From NCBI GenBank assembly GCA_044361595.1, contig JBIKIN010000001.1, positions 1 to 64,000 on the forward strand: a stretch of 64,000 nt of DNA. The letters run 5' to 3'. Positions 17,445 through 25,299 of this stretch are shown here, piece after piece. The notes under the pieces are model-generated. The model worked only from the letters and a program-made list of their open reading frames with translations, made no database searches and was not told the origin of the DNA. The position numbers were made by a program, and so were the translations under genes. How positions within the stretch are numbered: position 1 is the first letter of the stretch; each line of letters starts with the position of its first letter. The DNA comes from Pseudopedobacter sp044361595 (lineage in GTDB: Bacteria; Bacteroidota; Bacteroidia; Sphingobacteriales; Sphingobacteriaceae).

Positions 17445-18002
17445 TTGAAAACACTAATAAAAGATATCACACACATCCAAACCGGACTCTTTGCAAAGCC
17501 TTTAGGCGAAGGAGATCTTATCTATTTGCAGGTTAAGCATTTTGATGAAAATGGCAAACTGCAAAGTGCGCTACATGGCGATTTACTTTCTGCCCATGTA
17601 TCTAAAAAACATTTACTGAAAAACGGTGATGTGCTTTTTGCTGCCAAAGGAACTAAAAACTTTGCAGTCGTTTTTGAAAACCACAACGAACCTTCTGTAG
17701 CTTCTACTTCATTTTTTGTAATTAGACCAGCTGACGATAAAGTGCTTCCTCAGTTTTTAGCTTGGTATTTAAATAACCATAGCACACAAATTCTTTTAAA
17801 AGGTCAAGCCATCGGAACTTCTATCCCCTCTATTTCAAAACAGGTTTTAGAACATCTGGAAATTTCGATTCCAAGTATTGAAACACAAAAGACGATTCTG
17901 CAAATCACAAAACTCCGCAACAAGGAAAAATCTTTGAAGCAAAAAATTGAAACACTAAGAGAAAAACAAATTCAACAACAAATATTTAACGCAATAAAAT
18001 AA
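17445..18002 (+). CDS. Half-length HsdS-like protein (single target recognition domain)
   Basis: A 185-residue protein with one HsdS-like target recognition domain (about 1-150; 'LIYLQVKHFDENGKL', 'VLFAAKGTKNFAVVF', 'FLAWYLNNHSTQILLKGQAIGTSIPSISKQVLEHLEIS') and a C-terminal coiled coil (LRNKEKSLKQKIETLREKQ). Normal HsdS has two such domains; a complete HsdS is encoded later in the same operon. The start is TTG at 17445, preceded by AAGGAA. It may form dimers that act as an alternative specificity subunit, or modulate HsdM. It is the first gene of the operon. Confidence 0.75.
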   Translation: MKTLIKDITHIQTGLFAKPLGEGDLIYLQVKHFDENGKLQSALHGDLLSAHVSKKHLLKNGDVLFAAKGTKNFAVVFENHNEPSVASTSFFVIRPADDKVLPQFLAWYLNNHSTQILLKGQAIGTSIPSISKQVLEHLEISIPSIETQKTILQITKLRNKEKSLKQKIETLREKQIQQQIFNAIK

Positions 18003-18007
18003 ATATC

Positions 18008-19567
18008 ATGGCTAAAATTACTCAGAAAGACATTAACGATGCAGTTTGGAAAGCTTGCGACACCTTTAGAGGCAGTATAGACCCAAGCGTTTACAAAGAT
18101 TACGTACTTACAATGCTATTCCTAAAATATCTAAGTGATGTACATGACGATAAAATGGAAGCCTATTTAAATAAATATATTGGAGATGTAGAACGAGCCA
18201 AAAGAGCCATGCAACATGAACGCTTTATTGTTCCTGAACATAGCCATTTTAAGTTTTTATACGATTCTCGCAATGAAGCCAACATTGGCGAACTTATCAA
18301 TATTGCTTTGGCAGATTTGGAAGAGGCTAACCGTGAGAAATTATACAGCGAAGATGGCGCAGGTATTTTCCAAAACATTGATTTTAACAACAGTAAATTG
18401 GGTGAGCCTAAAGATAAAAATACCCGCTTAAAAAATTTATTGCTCGATTTCAATAAAGAAGCTTTAGATCTGCGTCCTTCGCATTTAGAAGGGAATGATA
18501 TTATTGGCGGAGCTTATGAATACTTGATATCAAACTTTGCTAGTGATGCTGGTAAAAAAGCTGGTGAATTTTATACCCCAAGCGAAGTATCTACCTTGCT
18601 TGCAAAACTTACACATTCTAAGCCCGGCTCTCGTATATGTGATCCTACTTGTGGTTCGGGGTCTTTATTAATAAAAGCCGGTAATGAAGTAGGCTCAGAT
18701 AATTTCTCGCTATACGGACAAGAAGCCAACGGCAGCACTTGGGCATTAGCTGTGATGAATATGTTTTTGCATGGTTTCGACAATTCCACTATTCGCTGGG
18801 GAGATACCATCCGCAACCCAAAACTGAAAGAAGGCGATACACTAATGAAGTTTGATACCGTAGTGGCAAATCCGCCATTCTCTTTAGACAAATGGGGAAA
18901 GGTAGAAGACAAAGAAGGCGACAAAACCACCATCAGTTACGACCCTGAAACTGATAAATACAACCGTTTTTGGAGAGGTGTACCACCTAAAAGCAAAGGC
19001 GACTGGGCATTTATATCGCACATGATAGAAACGTTAAACGAACAAGGCAAAGCAGGTGTGGTAGTGCCGCATGGCGTATTGTTTCGTGGCAGCAGCGAAG
19101 GCCGTATACGCCAACGCACCATTGAAGAAAACCTGCTCGAAGCAGTAATTGGCTTGCCTGCAAACCTATTTTTTGGCACAGGCATTCCGGCTGCAATTTT
19201 AGTTTTTAATAAGCAAAAAAGCAGCGATAACTTTTTGTTTATAGATGCCAACAAGCATTACGAATCTGCCAAAAACCAAAACAAACTACGTGATAGCGAC
19301 ATAGAGCATATTGTAAACACCTACCGTGATTTTGCAGCAGGTAAATTACAGCTAGGTGTGGTAGAAGAAAAGTTTAGTTATGTAGCAACAGTAGCAGAAA
19401 TACAGGAAAACGATTTTAACTTGAACATACCACGCTATGTGGACACCTTTGAAGAAGAAGCCGAAGTGGATATTGCAGCGGTGCAACAGGATATTGACAA
19501 GCTGGAAGGTGAACTCAAAATGGTACAACTAGAAATTGATACCTATCTAAAACAATTAATCTCCTAA
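18008..19567 (+). CDS. hsdM: Type I restriction-modification DNA methyltransferase (M subunit)
   Basis: 519 residues. An N-terminal HsdM_N helical domain is followed by an N6-adenine methyltransferase domain with motif I DPTCGSGSLLI (from Asp212) and the catalytic NPPF (288-291). The C-terminal helix (KLEGELKMVQLEIDTYLKQL) probably contacts HsdS. It methylates host sites with HsdS, and with HsdR forms the restriction complex. 5 bp separate it from the half-HsdS gene and 3 bp from the KilA-N gene. Confidence 0.96.
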   Translation: MAKITQKDINDAVWKACDTFRGSIDPSVYKDYVLTMLFLKYLSDVHDDKMEAYLNKYIGDVERAKRAMQHERFIVPEHSHFKFLYDSRNEANIGELINIALADLEEANREKLYSEDGAGIFQNIDFNNSKLGEPKDKNTRLKNLLLDFNKEALDLRPSHLEGNDIIGGAYEYLISNFASDAGKKAGEFYTPSEVSTLLAKLTHSKPGSRICDPTCGSGSLLIKAGNEVGSDNFSLYGQEANGSTWALAVMNMFLHGFDNSTIRWGDTIRNPKLKEGDTLMKFDTVVANPPFSLDKWGKVEDKEGDKTTISYDPETDKYNRFWRGVPPKSKGDWAFISHMIETLNEQGKAGVVVPHGVLFRGSSEGRIRQRTIEENLLEAVIGLPANLFFGTGIPAAILVFNKQKSSDNFLFIDANKHYESAKNQNKLRDSDIEHIVNTYRDFAAGKLQLGVVEEKFSYVATVAEIQENDFNLNIPRYVDTFEEEAEVDIAAVQQDIDKLEGELKMVQLEIDTYLKQLIS

Positions 19568-19570
19568 GAA

Positions 19571-20404
19571 ATGGCAAAGGAGAATAAATCAACGATTAAT
19601 GTTCAGGGAACGGCTATCACCATTTTGAGCCATAAGGAGGACGATTACATCTGCCTAACGGATATGGCTAAAAAATTTGGAGGAGACGACCTGATATACA
19701 GTTGGATGCGTAACCGAAACACCCTGGAGTTTTTGGGTATTTGGGAGCATTTACATAATCCTAATTTTAAAGGTGGCGAATTCGAGACCTTTAAAAAAGA
19801 GGCTGGCCTAAACAGTTTTCACCTGACACCTAAAAAGTGGATAGATGCTACCCAAGCGGTTGGTATTCAAAGCCGGGCGGGCAGATATGGTGGCGGGACT
19901 TATGCCCACAAAGATCTGGCTTTTGAGTTTGGAAGTTGGCTAAGTCCAGAGTTCAAACTGTATCTGATTAAGGAATTCCAGCGCCTAAAGGAAGATGAAA
20001 ACCGCAGACTCTCTTTAGAATGGAACTTGAACAGAACTTTATCTAAGGTAAACTACCGTATTCATACCGATGCCATTAAAGAAAACATTATTCCAGCAAA
20101 TATTTCAAAAGAACAGGAGCATTTCATTTATGCTAACGAAGCTGATGTGCTGAATGTAGCCCTATTTGGCACAACAGCTCAACAATGGCGAAAAGCCAAT
20201 CCCAGCAAAAATGGTAATATACGTGATGACAGCAGTATAGAACAGCTTTTGGTGTTAGCTAATTTAGAAAGCATGAATGCCGAATTTATTCGTATGGGTT
20301 TGCCACAAGGTGAAAGACTGCGCAAACTCAACTCCATTGCCATAGCGCAACTAAAATCTTTAATCGGAAATACAAACATTAAAAAATTAGGCGATGGCAA
20401 CTGA
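19571..20404 (+). CDS. KilA-N domain protein within the restriction operon
   Basis: 277 residues. The first ~135 form a KilA-N domain (DDYICLTDMAKKFGGDDLIYSWMRNRNTLEFLG; GRYGGGTYAHKDLAFEFGSWLSPEFKLYLIKEFQRLK), a DNA-binding module of phage regulators. The C-terminal half (NRRLSLEWNLNRTLSKVNYRIHTDAIKENI) is a conserved companion domain in such Bacteroidota proteins. It sits tightly between hsdM and hsdS, overlapping hsdS by 11 bp, so it is made with the restriction enzyme. Its role there is not established; regulation of the operon or sensing of phage DNA is possible. Confidence 0.88.
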   Translation: MAKENKSTINVQGTAITILSHKEDDYICLTDMAKKFGGDDLIYSWMRNRNTLEFLGIWEHLHNPNFKGGEFETFKKEAGLNSFHLTPKKWIDATQAVGIQSRAGRYGGGTYAHKDLAFEFGSWLSPEFKLYLIKEFQRLKEDENRRLSLEWNLNRTLSKVNYRIHTDAIKENIIPANISKEQEHFIYANEADVLNVALFGTTAQQWRKANPSKNGNIRDDSSIEQLLVLANLESMNAEFIRMGLPQGERLRKLNSIAIAQLKSLIGNTNIKKLGDGN

Positions 20405-21689
20405 AACCAAAAATACCAAAGCGTTTTACAATACAGAAATTCCGAGTGATTGGACAACACCAGAGTTTGGCGATGTGTTTAATTTCTTAAAGACGTTTTC
20501 CTTTTCTCGCGAACAGCTTACAAGTGAACCCACTAATGATGGAATTAGAAACATTCATTATGGTGACATTCACGCTACATATGAGAATGAAATTCTAGAT
20601 TTAAATATTGAAAAGACAGTACCATACTTGTTAGATGGACTAATTGACCCCAAAAGTTTTGATGATGAAAGTTTCCCTGCATTGAAAGAAGGCGATTTAA
20701 TTATTGCAGATGCATCAGAAGACTATGAAGGTGTTTGCGATTGTGTAGAATTGAAAAATATTAATGGGGCTAAGGTTGTGTCTGGCTTGCATACGTTTGC
20801 TGCAAGAACTTCCAAAGAAAAAATTGCTCTAGGTTATCGGACTTACGCTTTACAGCATGAGCAAGTCATTAGAGAATTAAGACGAATTGCAACAGGAACA
20901 TCGGTATATGGGGTTTCAAAAACAAATATATCAAAAGTAAAAATCCCACTTCCACCACTTCCTGAGCAAAAAGCAATTGCACAAGTGCTCAGTACGGCAG
21001 ATTCCGCCATACACAGCACCGAAAAACTCATAGCCCAAAAAGAACTCCGCAAAAAATGGCTCATGCAGCAATTGCTTACTGGGAAGAAAAGGTTGAAGGG
21101 GTTTAGTGGGGAGTGGAAAAAGGAAAGATTAGAAAAGTTTTTAGTTAAACACGATGAAAAATCAACAGTAAATAATCAATACCCTGTTTTAACATCTTCA
21201 AGAAGAGGGATTTTTCTCCAATCTGATTACTACACAAGAGATGTTGCTAGTGAAGATAATACGGGATACAATGTTGTTCCTAGAGGTTATTTCACATATC
21301 GACATATGAGTGACGACTTGATTTTCAAATTCAATATAAATGATATAGTAGACAGAGGAATTGTTAGCACACTTTATCCAGTTTTTACTACAAAAGATAT
21401 TAATAGCTACTTTCTATTGGTTAAATTAAATGAAGGTTCTGAATTCAAAATGCATGCAGAAGAACAAAAGCAAGGTGGGTCTAGGACTTACGTTTATTTC
21501 AAAACCTTATGTCAATTAAAATTGAATTTACCATCTATTGAAGAACAAACTGCTATTGCTCAAGTACTACAAGCAGCAGATAAAGAAATTAACCTCCTCA
21601 AAGCCAAAGCAGAGAAATTGAGGGAGCAGAAAAAGGGATTGATGCAGCAGTTGTTGACTGGGAAGGTGAGGTTGAAAATAAAAGAATAA
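20394..21689 (+). CDS. hsdS: Type I restriction-modification specificity subunit
   Basis: 431 residues with two target recognition domains (about 1-185 and 235-375), each followed by a conserved helical region: PLPEQKAIAQVLSTADSAI... with KKWLMQQLLTGKKRL, and SIEEQTAIAQVLQAADKEI... with KKGLMQQLLTGKVRL. The near-repeat of the two helical parts is typical of HsdS and lets domains be swapped by recombination. It determines the bipartite DNA site for methylation and cleavage. The start overlaps the KilA-N gene; the first TIR gene follows after 3 bp. Confidence 0.95.
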   Translation: MATETKNTKAFYNTEIPSDWTTPEFGDVFNFLKTFSFSREQLTSEPTNDGIRNIHYGDIHATYENEILDLNIEKTVPYLLDGLIDPKSFDDESFPALKEGDLIIADASEDYEGVCDCVELKNINGAKVVSGLHTFAARTSKEKIALGYRTYALQHEQVIRELRRIATGTSVYGVSKTNISKVKIPLPPLPEQKAIAQVLSTADSAIHSTEKLIAQKELRKKWLMQQLLTGKKRLKGFSGEWKKERLEKFLVKHDEKSTVNNQYPVLTSSRRGIFLQSDYYTRDVASEDNTGYNVVPRGYFTYRHMSDDLIFKFNINDIVDRGIVSTLYPVFTTKDINSYFLLVKLNEGSEFKMHAEEQKQGGSRTYVYFKTLCQLKLNLPSIEEQTAIAQVLQAADKEINLLKAKAEKLREQKKGLMQQLLTGKVRLKIKE

Positions 21690-21692
21690 AGG

Positions 21693-22229
21693 ATGGAGAA
21701 AAAGATAAGAAACTGCTTTGTAAGCTATCATCACAAACGAGACCAGAAATACATCTCGAAACTGAGAAAGGTTATTACTCAAATGAAGGTAACTGACTAT
21801 TCATTGAAGGATGATATTGGTCATTTAACTGATGACAAGATTTATAAAAAGGTGCGGGAAAAAATGAGAAGTTGTTCGGTTACGGTTGTATTGATTGGTG
21901 AACGAACCGGTCATTGAAAGTGGATCGATTGGGAGATATGGGCATCGTTAAGAGGCTACACACACCCGTATGATCCTTACAAATCATTCAAACCAAATGG
22001 ATTGCTAGGGATTTTTTTACCGGTTGAGTCGCATTCCATTCCTAACAGATTGCGAGACAATATTGATTCAGGTTTTGCAGTAAGCATGAAATGGGAAAAT
22101 TTGGAAAGAGATTTTGAAAGCAAGGTGAACTATGCTTACTGGAACAGAACTACTGTTCCCAGAAAAATTGATAACAGCAGAGAGAGGATGAAAGATGATT
22201 ATTGGGATTTTTTAGGCTTTAGAATTTAA
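21693..22229 (+). pseudogene. TIR-like (DUF1863/MTH538, ThsB-like) gene with an in-frame stop
   Basis: One continuous frame of 178 codons is broken only by TGA at codon 75 (21915-21917). Before it: MEKKIRNCFVSYHHKRDQKY ... VTVVLIGERTGH; after it: KWIDWEIWASLRGY ... LLGIFLPV. Together they give a complete MTH538 TIR-like domain, the fold of the Thoeris sensor ThsB. The stop lies six residues before the conserved glutamate (WEI, Glu81), so the truncated product would lack it. The gene has a good ribosome site (AAAGG) and follows hsdS by 3 bp. Either a recent nonsense mutation or readthrough is possible; the former is simpler. Confidence 0.8.
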
Positions 22230-22234
22230 ACAAT

Positions 22235-23026
22235 ATGGCAAACAAAGAATACTTCGTTACAAGACTCTCTTTTAGAGAAGATGTTCAACTCATACGAGAT
22301 GTGACTGTTTATGAATATGATGGTAAAAGCCTTGATAATGGAGCGACGCAAAACAGACAATGGATGGTAAACAGGATTACAGCTGGTTATCAAATCTCAG
22401 TAATGACACCCAATCCTGATGAAACGGATAAATGGACAAGGGGTGATCCTTTTACTTATGATGGTAGTTATTTTAATTGGCCATTTAATTTACCATTGAA
22501 CGACACCAAAAGAAAAACATTTGTAAGTTATTATCACAAGGATAATCAGAATGACAGAAGGTTATTTGGCAACTTGTTTGGCGATTTAATTGTTAGCAAA
22601 TCGGTTGATGACGGGGATATAGATTCAGATAACAGTGATGAATACATTAAGCAATTGATACAAAAGGACTATTTAGCAGATACAACGGTTTTAGTTGTAC
22701 TTATCGGCCCCAAAACCAAATGCAGAAAACATGTAGATTGGGAAATTTCTGGAGCTTTGAATTTAAAAGTTGGTGATGGCAACTCAGGTTTATTAGGCAT
22801 CTTGCTTCCATCACATCCTGATTATGGAACAGGAAATGCAACCTACGATTTGATGCCGGCCCGATTAGCGGATAACTTTAAATCAGGTTACGCAATTATT
22901 AGAGATTGGACGGATGATAGAGTAAAGATGCAATCATATATTGAAGAAGCATTTGCTAATCGAACTGCTATGGCGGGCAAAAGGACTAATTCTCGTATTC
23001 AAATGGTTAAAGACAATTGCGAATGA
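22235..23026 (+). CDS. TIR-like (ThsB-like) protein with an N-terminal accessory domain
   Basis: 263 residues. The first ~85 form a small separate domain (KEYFVTRLSFREDVQLIRDVTVYEYDG ... DGSYFNWPFNLP) resembling DUF3892-type modules. From residue 91 a MTH538 TIR-like domain follows: RKTFVSYYHKDNQNDRRLF, DEYIKQLIQKDYLADTTVLVVLIG and RKHVDWEISGAL with the conserved Glu170. In Thoeris, ThsB proteins of this fold make an NAD-derived signal upon infection; such activity is inferred here. It is a paralogue of the broken gene just upstream (5 bp gap) and overlaps the next TIR gene by 4 bp. Confidence 0.82.
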   Translation: MANKEYFVTRLSFREDVQLIRDVTVYEYDGKSLDNGATQNRQWMVNRITAGYQISVMTPNPDETDKWTRGDPFTYDGSYFNWPFNLPLNDTKRKTFVSYYHKDNQNDRRLFGNLFGDLIVSKSVDDGDIDSDNSDEYIKQLIQKDYLADTTVLVVLIGPKTKCRKHVDWEISGALNLKVGDGNSGLLGILLPSHPDYGTGNATYDLMPARLADNFKSGYAIIRDWTDDRVKMQSYIEEAFANRTAMAGKRTNSRIQMVKDNCE

Positions 23027-24183
23027 AAGACAGACTTAAATACCCGCTATCACTTTTTGTGGTTTGGCATCCAGAATTCACAGAAGGAAAGACTATTGCC
23101 GACGACCTATATAGTATTTTCTGTAGAGACATTGAAGAGCCATTATCGAGAGGACTTGGAATACAGGTTTACAATCGAAGTGTTTCATTAATTCCTATCG
23201 ACACGAATATTGCAACACGGAACGCAATTATTTTGCTCATTGATGAAAACTACATGGTTGAAAGTGACTTTAAAGAGTACACTAAACACCTTGTAGGCCT
23301 TGCAGAGGAAAATACTCGAATTTATCCTATTGCATTATGTAAACAAGCTACCGGAATTGGATGCGGTCTTGACACTATTCAGTTTATCAGATATCAAGAT
23401 GGGTTTATCAATATTCGTGAGGAATATGAAAAAGGTATTAAAAAAATCAAATCCGAACTTTTGCATGATTGTGCAAGATTACTTATGAATTTTCAACCTG
23501 TTTGGATGGATAAAAAAGGCAGTAAAATCCCTTCACCAGTAAAACTGTTTTTAAGTCACGCCAAAAAGGACGGAGAAGAAACAACTAAGAAATTTAAATA
23601 TTTTGTTGAATCAGAAACAAAACTAGATGTATTCTTTGACACAGTAGACATTGCTGATGGTTATGAGTTTGAAATGCAATTTGAAGCCAATATTGAAAAT
23701 TCAGCGCTGGTAGTTTTGCATACGGATGAATACTCTTCTAGAGAATGGTGCAGAATTGAAGTACTTGTTGCTAAAAGGAATAAATGTTCAATCGTTGTAG
23801 TTCATGATATTAAGAATGGTGAAAAAAGAGCATTCCCTTACATGGGAAATACTCCTACCATAACCTTAAAGCATGAAGAAAATTCAAGCTTTAATGAGAT
23901 ACTGACTTTAACACTTTATCAAGTAGTAAATAATCTCTATCAACGAGAGCTTTTAAAATCATTTGAAGAAATATTTAAAGATGATAAGGCCGAGTTTGTT
24001 ACTATCACATCACCACCAGAACTTTTCAATTACATAGATTTGTATAAAATGAAGTTGACTGAACAAAAGAGACTTATAGTACTTTATCCAGAACCACCAT
24101 TAGGTGCTGAAGAACTAAGAATATTGAATGATTTAGATAAGGATATAAAGTTCATCACACCTATTTATCTACCAACCTTATAA
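23023..24183 (+). CDS. Protein with two TIR domains, predicted NADase or cyclase
   Basis: From the ATG at 23023, which overlaps the preceding stop (ATGA), the protein has 386 residues; a TTG at 23017 would add two. The N-terminal half (YPLSLFVVWHPEF ... GIQVYNRSVSLIP ... ATRNAIILLIDENYM) is a divergent TIR-like fold. The second half is a more standard TIR domain from residue 173: VKLFLSHAKKDGEE, FFDTVDIADGYEF, ALVVLHTDEYSSREWCRIEV, with the catalytic-type Glu246. TIR domains cleave NAD+ or convert it into cyclic signals. The downstream SLOG gene starts 2 bp later, implying a shared pathway. Confidence 0.8.
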   Translation: MKDRLKYPLSLFVVWHPEFTEGKTIADDLYSIFCRDIEEPLSRGLGIQVYNRSVSLIPIDTNIATRNAIILLIDENYMVESDFKEYTKHLVGLAEENTRIYPIALCKQATGIGCGLDTIQFIRYQDGFINIREEYEKGIKKIKSELLHDCARLLMNFQPVWMDKKGSKIPSPVKLFLSHAKKDGEETTKKFKYFVESETKLDVFFDTVDIADGYEFEMQFEANIENSALVVLHTDEYSSREWCRIEVLVAKRNKCSIVVVHDIKNGEKRAFPYMGNTPTITLKHEENSSFNEILTLTLYQVVNNLYQRELLKSFEEIFKDDKAEFVTITSPPELFNYIDLYKMKLTEQKRLIVLYPEPPLGAEELRILNDLDKDIKFITPIYLPTL

Positions 24184-24185
24184 AG

Positions 24186-25151
24186 ATGGAAACAGAAAAA
24201 AACATATCTGGCATTTCAGAGAATTTGGCTGAATCAATAGTCGAACAGAAGGAACTGGAAATCCAATCTCGAGAAAAAGGAATTTTGGATGGAATAAGAA
24301 TAGCTGTATCCGTTTCAGAAAATGAAGAATTAGAAGAATTAGGTTTATCGAAGAAACACCTGAAAGATATAATGATTGAGGTATCACGTTACTTAATGGC
24401 AAATGGTGGAACTCTTTTGTATGGTGGTCATTTACAGAACGAAGGGTATACTCGGTTATTTGCAGAACTGTCTTATCAATATAAATTTCTAAATGATACG
24501 GCGTTCCGTTTTGTAAACTACTTTCCTTTCCCAAACAGTATCAGCCTAACACTAGAAATAAAAGCAGATTTTGTTAAGCAACAAGTTGAGCCTGTTATTA
24601 TAGAAACACCAAAGCATTTGGGTGAAATTGACAAGAAACGTGAATATGACCCATTTAAAAATATTGTAGATAAATTTATTTTCTCAGAATGTTTTTCAGA
24701 CATGAGAAACATAATGGCAAAGAACAGCCATGCAAGAATTGTAGTTGGTGGTAAGCAAAGTAAATTCCTAGGCTACATGCCTGGAATAGTTGAAGAAGCA
24801 TATTATTCATTGAGAGCGAATAAACCTGTTTATATCATTGGAGGTTTTGGTGGTGCTGCAAAATCTTTATCAAAAGTTATTTGTGGTGAATTGCCTAAAG
24901 AGTTGACAAATGAGTTTCAGTACAATGATGAAATCCTTCAAAATTTCAAAAAGGAATACCAAGATAAGGCAAGTGTCCCAATGGATTACCATAAACTAAT
25001 TCACTTCTTCAAGCAATTCAACCTTGAAGTCTTTTCAGAATTAAATGGTTTATCAATTGATGAAAATCTGGTTTTGTTTGAAAGTCAAAATATACATGAG
25101 ATAGTCTTTTTAATTATGAAAGGGTTAAAGAAAATATCAAATAGAAAATAA
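24186..25151 (+). CDS. Stand-alone SLOG-domain protein (TPALS-like), predicted nucleotide-signal sensor
   Basis: 321 residues. The N-terminal part (ILDGIRIAVSVSENEELEELG ... MIEVSRYLMANGGTLLYGGHL) and the later ARIVVGGKQSKFLGYMPGIVEEAYYSLRANKPVYIIGGFGGAAKSL are the two halves of a Rossmann-like SLOG (Smf/DprA-LOG) fold. SLOG proteins of the TIR-associated groups described by Burroughs and colleagues are predicted to bind NAD-derived nucleotides; ThsA of Thoeris uses such a domain as sensor. No SIR2, nuclease or membrane effector is fused. The stop codon overlaps the ATG of a truncated hsdR copy (TAATG). Confidence 0.75.
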   Translation: METEKNISGISENLAESIVEQKELEIQSREKGILDGIRIAVSVSENEELEELGLSKKHLKDIMIEVSRYLMANGGTLLYGGHLQNEGYTRLFAELSYQYKFLNDTAFRFVNYFPFPNSISLTLEIKADFVKQQVEPVIIETPKHLGEIDKKREYDPFKNIVDKFIFSECFSDMRNIMAKNSHARIVVGGKQSKFLGYMPGIVEEAYYSLRANKPVYIIGGFGGAAKSLSKVICGELPKELTNEFQYNDEILQNFKKEYQDKASVPMDYHKLIHFFKQFNLEVFSELNGLSIDENLVLFESQNIHEIVFLIMKGLKKISNRK

Positions 25152-25294
25152 TGTGCACACCAAGTCTTAAAGAAGACCATATCAGCCAGATTCCGGCATT
25201 ACAAATATTGGTTAATTTGGATTTTATGTGTTTAATAAATCAAAATTTGCACAATAAAGTTGATGGCTTTATTGTGCAAAAGGATAAAATATAA
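25151..25294 (+). pseudogene. Truncated duplicate of the hsdR 5' end
   Basis: A 47-codon frame starts MCTPSLKEDHISQIPALQ, matching the true HsdR start METPSFKEDHISQIPALQ at 27281. About 63 of 75 bases agree, then homology stops. The frame runs on through a palindrome and ends just before the AlbA_2 gene. The ATG overlaps the SLOG stop, so an intact hsdR was probably once coupled directly to the SLOG gene before other DNA arrived. Confidence 0.85.
25246..25280. promoter_or_regulatory. Perfect 14-bp inverted repeat upstream of the AlbA_2 regulator
   Basis: Arms TTTGCACAATAAAG (25246-25259) and CTTTATTGTGCAAA (25267-25280) flank a 7-nt loop. No T-run follows, so a terminator is unlikely. It ends 19 bp before the start of the AlbA_2/HATPase gene, where an operator for autoregulation would be expected. 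Confidence 0.65.
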
Positions 25295-25299
25295 AGCAA

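Noticed and set aside
21915..21917. TGA as selenocysteine or tryptophan codon in the first TIR-like gene
   Set aside because: No SECIS-like hairpin was recognised, other genes use TGA as a normal stop, and the family does not place Sec here; a nonsense mutation is simpler.
21693..25151. Canonical Thoeris system
   Set aside because: ThsB-like TIR proteins are present, but there is no ThsA: neither a SIR2-SLOG fusion nor a Macro-transmembrane effector is encoded. The cassette is therefore described as related, not as Thoeris.
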